Origin: Cheiracanthium punctorium | Taxonomy: Eukaryota; Arthropoda; Arachnida; Araneae; Cheiracanthiidae | Assembly: GCA_038373885.1 (NCBI GenBank) | Contig: JAWZYV010011903.1 | Coordinates: 124,001-188,000 of the forward strand | Reading direction: 5' to 3' | DNA length: 64,000 nt | Shown: positions 57,529 to 64,000 of the stretch, in pieces | Numbering within the stretch: position 1 is the stretch's first letter | How the letters are laid out: each line of letters begins with the position of its first letter | The notes under the pieces: model-generated | The model's input: the letters and a program-made list of their open reading frames with translations, nothing else | Told to the model about the DNA's origin: nothing | The model's database searches: none | Translations under genes and position numbers: made by a program

Positions 57529-59820
57529 TAACTTGTATTGATTTTGTTTTCATTCAAAGAGCCAAATATCTCTAAATTACACTTTAAAGAAAGACTGCTC
57601 ATAGAACGTAATGTATTGGAAATCTTTTTGAGATGTCCTGTAGAAGAACTATAAATACTACATGCACCATTTTCAATAGGGTACATGATAGAGTAAACAG
57701 AAATAAGATATATAAATTTCATAGTAATCGACGCATACTTATGGGTGTTAGAGCACGGACAAACAGACAAACCGAAATCAAACACTTTTCAAACTTGTTA
57801 GAAAGTGCTAAAAAAAAATGATTCATACAGTAGCGTAGCCAAGATTTTTTTTTCAGGGATGGCAGAGAACTGAAAAACTTCAATATAATTTTATTCATTA
57901 AAATCGATATGATATTTTCTCTCGTGCTTTTGCATTTAATGTGAAAATATAAGTGAAATACTTTTGACTGTTTTTATTTCATTGTAATTGTATTCTACTT
58001 TTTTAAAATCAGAAATGTAATGATTTATCTTTTACGGCCTGAAATCCGCAAAATCCTAAAATCTGCATAAGCCATGGTCCCAAGCTGTGCGGATTTCTGG
58101 CTCTCTACTGTATACTGTAAAGATATCAAATTCAGAGTGAACTTGTTGCTGATCCTACTTTGGGTTTATGACTAAATTGCCAGCCACAAATTGTTCTCCG
58201 ACGACTATCCAGCTCCCCTCAGCCAAGATCTAGGATAGCTTTACCAACTTAGAATGAAAACTAATTTTTATTAAATATATATATATATTAGAGATGAGTT
58301 CGGGCTCATTTTTTGAAGCCCGAGCCCGAAGACTTTTAATCTGAGCCCAAGCAATATTATTTAAGTCGGAGCCCGAGCCCAAAATTTCAGATAAGATCAA
58401 TAAAATTCAAAGAAGTAATTCTCTGATAGAATACAATAAATTTTGCCGTTTGTGCAAATCAAAGACAAATATAGTTGCAAATTTTTAATGCTCTTGCTAA
58501 TTCTTTGTATCTATGTTTATGAAATAATCTCCGCTCTCATGACTAACTAAGCAACAGTGGCGGCTCGTCATTAGGGGCCAGAGTGGCCGGGCCCCACCTG
58601 ATATTTCAAAAGTTTTTTTTAATTATAATGCAAAATTTGTATTCTAAATCAGTTTACTTTAATAAAGGTGTCTGCGTGTATTTTATTCTATTTTGATTTA
58701 AGATGGATAAAAGGAATATTTAAAGGAGCATTTTTTATGCCAGCTTTGTCCCTTAATCCAATTATGTAAAGCGAGCCATCATTCAAATCCTACGGCCGCG
58801 CCGCGGCATCTCCAATGTATTCCCCATTGAAGCACTCTGGGGCTCGAGAAATGAAGCCCTTATATTTGCGCCAAGCACAGCAGAGTAGTGTTAGTACCAT
58901 TGATCATTTCTCAAAAGATGAACATATTTGGCTGGTTATCATAAAAAATGCGAAAACACAGTTAATTTAGGACCAATCTAGGGTCCCTTAGCATTGGCCC
59001 GATAGGAGAAATAAAAGTGTTTCCATGGAAACCGTTCTATTTGGCGAGTTTTGTTCTTATGGTCGAAAAAAGCTGCTGATTGTGATTTTTGTTCTATAGC
59101 TGATCATCTTTAAGAATTAGGAATTTTTATTTATCTCATTTAAAACAGACTTAATTTTATTATTTTTTCGGTTTCAAATATAGTGAAAGTATCAATTGAG
59201 TGAGAAATGGTTGTAGATTAAAATATTTTGTCAAATTATAAATATATTTAAAGACTATGAATTCTGTTGACAGTTTATTACAAGTTCCTTTCAGCAGATT
59301 AAAAATAGCAGAAAAGCTTGAAATAAAACGCTTGGGACTATCAGACAAAAAGATGGCAAAAGGACACGATAATTTCAACTAGAATGGTACAGTAAAGCAG
59401 CATGACTTTCAATAAGTGAAGCAAAAAATTCTGTTTTTTTTTTCATTTTTATTGTTTGCTATTTGGAGATGAAACATTATGGACCAATTCGTTTTTCAAC
59501 ATGTACACCTGCAATTGTTGAATTTAATATTGTATTCAAGAAAATCATACTTTTTTGATATTGTTTTTTTTAAAATTGATATTGTACCTTTTTGAGAAAG
59601 AAAAATGGAGGAAAAGGGTTTTTTGGTGCAAAATAAATCTGCTGTCTTTAAATGAAAACTTAAAGGAGAAATCAATACGCCTTTCATAACTTGTTATTCG
59701 AAAAGTTTTTATGTATTCACATTGTTTACAAAAGCGATTCATCTGTTTTATCTTTTCGAGCTTAAAAAAAAAAAAGCCCCCTCCTCTGAAATGGGTAACG
59801 ATCCGCCACAGCTCTATGTA

Positions 59821-61384
59821 CAGTCAACTCCCTCTAATCCGCACTCGCTGGGACCAAGGGTTGTGCAGATTACAGGATTTTGCGGATTATAGGTCATTTT
59901 TTTTGTTTACATTTTTACATTTAGAATTTCCCTTTAAATTATAGTCAATTTACTGTAAACAAATAGGAAATGATGAAATAAAATGCATATGCTATTGAAT
60001 AAAAACACAATTAAATGTCAATATAAATACAATAAATAATACAATTAAATTTAGAGAATTTACTAAACGACAGATGAAAGAAAATATTTATACTGCTGAA
60101 CTAAAACACTATTTTATTTAATATTAAATACAATTACTAATACAAAATTAAAAGAATAAATTCTCTCTAAATTCTTATTTATTTTTCATTTTTTCAAACA
60201 TTGCAGTGATTGTAATTTGTTTAATAGATTTTAATTTTTCTTCAGAAATTTTGTCCTGAAGCCTTCTAATTGTCAGTAACTCTTGGTCACTGACAAATGA
60301 TTGCTTTTGCAAAATGTTTAAAGAGACCCCAAATCTGGAAGTTTTTCAACAAACAAACATTCTTTTTTTTTAAGGGCAGTTGTTGTTGTTTTTAATTTTT
60401 TTAAAAGACCGTTTTTAACTAAATATATATCTATTATAAAATAAACAAGCTCAATCAGAAAGGGAGGAATTTCAATGGTCGCTCACGAAGGGGTGGTGGT
60501 GGGGGGGACATGTGGTGCATCATCTGTATATTTGATATCTCAGAATTACATTAATTTCAGATCTTGTGAGGTAATTTTCGGTTTCTCCTAATGTAAAAAT
60601 ATTCTATGCTATCATATAAGCTCTAAAGAAGAAAAGAATGTTATCCTTTTCACACACACACACGTGCATTACATTTCAAGTGCTGATGATTCATTATTTT
60701 TGCATGTGCTCCTCCGGCAGCTAAATATAAACAAAGAGAAAGGCCATGTGGTCTGTTTATGCTTTTCTTTCTTTCTTCCTACAGAACTACAGTTATGTGG
60801 AGAAAGTTTTTGTTGTATAATAAATTGCTAGACAGAAGATCAAAAGGGTGAGGTAGGGGGAGAATCGGAAAATTGCGCAACTGTTGTGTCGTCTGCCAAA
60901 TCGCGGTTTGCGTTTAAAGTTAAACATGTTACATATTTTCACCCAATTTTAATTGCAACGGTCAATCTTTACGATCGTCTCGCGAGTTTCTCTCTCTCTC
61001 ATAGAGCAAACGTTTTCATTGATTGTTTGTTTGTTTCATTCAGGAAAAGAGTAAAGCGATGTGATTAGACGGTGCATTGCTTTTGAGTTCGTTATTTACA
61101 TCCATTCACTGCCTGAACACATGCAACTTAGCATATAAGTTTTTGTATGTTTAATTACATGATAATATCCTCAAATATATGAAATTATTTACTTCAAATA
61201 CCTGTGGAAAACCATTAATAAATGTCTTTATAACATTCAGCCAATCAAATAACTTCTATTACAGTAATACTACCAGTCAAATGCCGCTCAAAATGTAAAC
61301 AAACTTGTTTGTTTACAATTGAAATATATCGCGGATTACAGGCGTTCGCGGATTATAGAGTCGCGGATTAGCGGGAGTTGACTG
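59821..61384. mobile_element. Innermost pogo/Tigger-type element, CAGTCAACTCCC ends
   Basis: TA then CAGTCAACTCCCTCTAATCC; right end GGATTAGCGGGAGTTGACTG then TA. A degenerate transposase C-terminus lies inside (60184-60330, minus). 1564 bp, deleted. The right half (60480-60990) matches the left edge of the window. Confidence 0.85.
60184..60330 (-). pseudogene. pogo/Tigger transposase C-terminal remnant
   Basis: The minus-strand frame reads QSFVSDQELLTIRRLQDKI then SEEKLKSIKQITITAMF before a stop. This matches the usual Tigger ending, in which a 'xDLLxLRRLRDxxxEKR' helix precedes a short basic tail and ends in a phenylalanine-rich tip. An upstream stop shows that it is decayed; the DDE catalytic core is absent. 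Confidence 0.5.
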
Positions 61385-62304
61385 TATATGTATTTTCCCG
61401 ATTTGAACTGGCACTATTTTTTTCGGGCCCCACCACTGAAGCAGGTCACGAGCCGCCACTGCTAAGCAATATAAGCTGCCGTTCTGAAATACCCAAAGTG
61501 CTTCACGCACCTTCTAGGCAGCCGTGCCGCAATTTTTTTTTAAAAAGTACTTTTATTTTCCTCATGAATCACTTTTTAAAATCTGTTTCAAGGAGTATGT
61601 TCAATAAAAGAGAAATTTTTCATGAGCCCGAGCCCGAACGCAATTGTGAATTACAGAGCCTGAGCCCGTCTCATCTCTAATATATATATATAGTGAATTT
61701 ACAGAAGAAATTACAGATTACATGTTTTTCTACAATTACATGAACAATTTTCCATAAAACATTCAAATTTATATTTATCCCCAAATACTTTATTTTCTCT
61801 ACATCTTGTTTGCTCATTTTGGGGGTGGCTGCAACCCCCATCAGCCAGCCCTTGGATTCATATATTCTGAAAAATTCTTAATCTTTTTTTCACCCCTCCA
61901 TATCCAACACAAAATGTTAAAGTAGTCAAATAAATGAACATGGAAAATATAAGATTTTTTGAATGCTAAAGTCTGTGGGCCCTGGTAACGGCACTATTTG
62001 CCCTGCCAGTAATAAGGCACTGGCTTTATTGCATGATTTATTTTTAGATCAGACAAGATTTTTTTTTTTTTTTCTATAAATTAGCCCTTAAAGAAAAATT
62101 CTGGATCTACCACTTAGTGGTGAGGACATGTTTATTGGGAAATTGCTGTGCAATGGAATATTATTATTCTAGAATGTAATTTTATGATTTAGATTTGACA
62201 TTGATTTAGAGTTCAAATAATAATACCTATCTTCAGTGTCTTTCATATTGCGCCTTTGCTTGTTTCAACTCCAATTAAGAAATGCAATAACAAAAAAATA
62301 AAAT

Positions 62305-62806
62305 GAACCAGAAAAATAACAACTTTTATTAAAAAGCAATATCTTTACTTAAGCTAACCTTGGCCATACAACATAACAAATCAAAAAGAAAATTACATAA
62401 GTATATAATCTTAACACATTCTATAAACTTCAAAACGGTGGTACTTGTACTGAACAAATCAATGTCTCTCTTTAACATTTCATACTGGCTTTATAACAAA
62501 AAAAAAATAAGTTGTTTCAAAACTTAAAACATTTTCAATTAATTGCTTTTGGTTCAACACAATATACCAATAGTAACAAAGAAAAAATTTGTATAACAAA
62601 TATGGCAGTTCACAGATCACAAAATCTGTAAACTAATAAATCTTTTTTAAAAACCGGGACACAGTGATATACTTGATATCAAGACTTTGAAAAAGAAATT
62701 ACAATGGCACGGGGGACATCCAAGGTTTAAGCTGTTATTTTTTTTCCTCTTGTGGTTCAAGCAGAACTTCACACGTCCATAGAGAACAACACGTCCTCTT
62801 GGTTGT
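62305..62806 (-). CDS. Probable 3'-terminal exon of an upstream gene, possibly 4E-BP
   Basis: Acceptor CAATTTCTTTTGCAG ends at 62807. The exon then reads (xAC)NQEDVLFSMDV and stops at TGA 62769-62771. A long non-coding tail follows, with AATAAA at 62325-62330 (minus), consistent with a 3' UTR of about 460 nt. The short acidic C-terminus with F-S-M-D-V resembles the TOS motif (FEMDI) that ends 4E-BP proteins, whose last coding exon is also short. 4E-BP represses cap-dependent translation downstream of TOR. The other exons would lie beyond base 64000. The exon call is moderate; the identity is a guess from 12 residues. Confidence 0.4.
62325..62330 (-). terminator. Polyadenylation signal AATAAA
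   Basis: Read on the minus strand this is AATAAA, 439-444 nt beyond the stop codon of the putative terminal exon. Cleavage would fall near 62305-62315. Confidence 0.4.
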
Positions 62807-62935
62807 CTGCAAAAGAAATTGGGTGGTTAGAAAAAAATCATTTAAAAAGTTGTAGTTAAGTAATAAAAATGTCTTGATTAGGCTTGTAATGAATATCCAG
62901 TGAGGTTGAATACTTTACTGATATTGAGTAATTAA

Positions 62936-63359
62936 CCCTTTGAGGCACAACCCTTTCCCAATGCTGAAAAAAGGGCAGCCATTGCCACAGCTCGACTTAA
63001 CTACCAGCAAGATGGCGGACGATCAAAACATTCATCGCATGCCACAGATCTAGAGACCCTTTTTTGACGACAGCTGGCTGTTAAGTGGAGCGATGGCAAC
63101 GACTGTCCCTTTTTCAGCATTGGGCAACCTATCCAGCTGTTCTCGCATTCTTCCATTTTTCAGCAGATGCCAGTGCTGTTAAAAATAATCGTGATAATTT
63201 TTTTTTACGGGAAATGACGTGCTAAAAAGTAAAGGATTCTCATGAAGCTATATCACCCACAACTATTTTTATAAAAATCAAATCTATTCTTTGTGACTGG
63301 CAACAGTCAAAACGTCAGAGTTTGGTGTTCCCAGAGCAGGAACATTGCACGTTAAATGG
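62936..63359. mobile_element. piggyBac-type MITE, family 1, long copy
   Basis: TTAA (62932-62935) then CCCTTTGAGGCAC; right end GCACGTTAAATGG then TTAA (63360-63363). The left half resembles the hairpin arm at 30455-30566; the right half is the reverse complement of 29158-29350. It therefore shows the full-length layout from which the shorter copies derive. Confidence 0.8.
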
Positions 63360-63518
63360 TTAAAGAAAAACAAAGTAAATTATGCCAATTACATAATACA
63401 GTGAAACCTCTCTCAGTGGTCACCCCACTGTACCGAGAATATTTGGCCACTCAGAGGCCTTTTATTTACTATAATAAGATATTTTCTATACTGTGTAATA
63501 TAAGTAAGTCTGGCACAT

Positions 63519-63645
63519 CAGGGGCGTAGCCAGGGGGATATCGGATATATACCCCCCCCCCGAATATTTGGATTAGTGATGAAATCAGTCTGTTTATACA
63601 CATATAAGTTCATATCCCCCCCCGAAAATTTCTGGCTACGCGCTG
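63519..63645. mobile_element. hAT-type MITE, family A copy 2
   Basis: Perfect duplications tggcacat (63511-63518 and 63646-63653). Ends CAGGGGCGTAGCCAGG and the complement of CAGCGCGTAGCCAGA. The body is shared with 2043-2187, including TACACATATAAGTTCATATC. Confidence 0.9.
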
Positions 63646-63889
63646 TGGCACATATTCCTTATTTAAAATGGAATTTAAAACTTATCGAAAGAGAAACTTC
63701 TACTTTAATTATTGCTTTCTTACATTTTTTGAAAAAAGGATACAATTTGTGTCTGTTATAAGTTTATACTTTTCTCTGAAACAACCATTTTTTCAAGTTC
63801 GTTTTTTACCTTAAAAAGAAGATTAAGAAAGAAGTTTAACAACACAAAATTTGAAATATTCGTATTCTTTCAAAATCAAATCCTTTTCT

Positions 63890-64000
63890 TTAATGAGTTT
63901 GTTCGATTTGCATTCTCCCGCAGTTAAATAATTCAGCTAACTTTCTTTCCGATTTGCCATTCTTATATTCACACAGAACTTCAATGTGCTGCTCGAGATT
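63890..64000 (-). pseudogene. pogo/Tigger transposase psq-type HTH fragment
   Basis: 36 codons from the window edge to TAA at 63890-63892. They read LEQHIEVLCEYKNGKSERKL, then AELFNCGRMQIEQTH. This is the psq/CENP-B N-terminal helix-turn-helix (pattern I..YE.GKS.R.LA..FN.G..QI), which binds the transposon terminus. It is truncated by a stop directly after the domain and continues past the right edge. Confidence 0.65.

Larger units (their letters stand above)
58555..61461. mobile_element. Third-level nested hAT-type element, CAGTGGCGGCTCGT ends
   Basis: Perfect 8-bp duplications ctaagcaa (58547-58554 and 61462-61469). Ends CAGTGGCGGCTCGT and ACGAGCCGCCACTG, with GGGCCCCACC blocks inside each end. 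No hAT transposase domain recognised. Confidence 0.9.
58289..61679. mobile_element. Second-level nested hAT-type element, TAGAGATGAG ends
   Basis: TAGAGATGAGTTCGGGCTC on the left; GAGCCCGTCTCATCTCTA on the right. The flanking atatatat (58281-58288 and 61680-61687) fits an 8-bp duplication but is low complexity. GAGCCCGAGCCCGAA occurs inside both ends. Confidence 0.75.
57828..61854. mobile_element. Outermost of four nested transposons (hAT type)
   Basis: gattcata lies at 57820-57827 and 61855-61862. The left end CAGTAGCGTAGCCAAG and body match family B at 4245-4695. The right part (GGGGGTGGCTGCAACCCCCA) parallels 4657-4670. The right terminus ends CTTG rather than CCTG. Confidence 0.72.
63399..64000 (-). 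mobile_element. pogo/Tigger-type element running off the right edge
   Basis: TA (63397-63398) then CAGTGAAACCTCTCTCAGTG, a Tigger-like terminus. The transposase N-terminal domain on the minus strand (63890-64000) lies at the far side, so most of the coding region between is deleted. A hAT MITE (63519-63645) is inserted. The second terminus would be beyond the window. Confidence 0.6.

Noticed and set aside
1..64000. CRISPR arrays, bacterial operons or integrons
   Set aside because: Spliced animal gene, GT-AG introns and eukaryotic transposons throughout; no regularly spaced short repeats.

Overview
The window looks like AT-rich nuclear DNA of an arthropod. A chelicerate (arachnid or horseshoe crab) is my guess from the large repeat-filled introns and the Penelope-type elements; nothing in the sequence proves it. 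There is no operon structure, no CRISPR array and no functional tRNA or rRNA gene that I can support.

One host gene organises the window. The 5' part of mask (vertebrate ANKHD1/ANKRD17: multiple ankyrin repeats, single KH domain) lies on the minus strand from the start codon at 44222 to exon 6 ending at 9381. Six exons (1135 nt, 378 codons) keep phase across five introns of 1.7 to 11.7 kb. The rest of the ankyrin array and the KH domain lie beyond the left edge. At 62305-62806, also minus and upstream of mask, is a probable 3'-terminal exon of a second gene. Its short C-terminus ends FSMDV, resembling the TOS motif of 4E-BP, but this assignment is tentative.

Almost everything else is transposon. 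Many elements are delimited here by terminal inverted repeats (TIRs) plus target-site duplications (TSDs): hAT types with 8-bp TSDs (2043, 4245, 13717, 23844, 32602, 40208, 45221, 49592, 57828, 58289, 58555, 63519); piggyBac types at TTAA (11730, 14660, 28525, 46829, 62936); Tc1/mariner/pogo types at TA (533, 7733, 24952, 54679, 59821, 63399); a family with CAGGG ends and 5-bp TSDs (4134, 9813, 31237); a 6-bp TSD family (25919); and Penelope-like elements (8354, 21461) with a GIY-YIG endonuclease remnant and hammerhead-ribozyme-like motifs. Transposase remnants recognised by sequence are a piggyBac C-terminal Cys-rich domain (15070-15206), a pogo/Tigger C-terminus (about 60184-60330) and a psq-type DNA-binding domain (63890-64000).

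The most unusual structures are a TIR element carrying an internal tRNA-like promoter (three copies), a head-to-head dimer of a tRNA-derived SINE bounded by one 14-bp TSD, a four-level nest of transposons at 57828-61854, and a small ORF at 13642-15863 that becomes continuous again when two transposons are removed from it.
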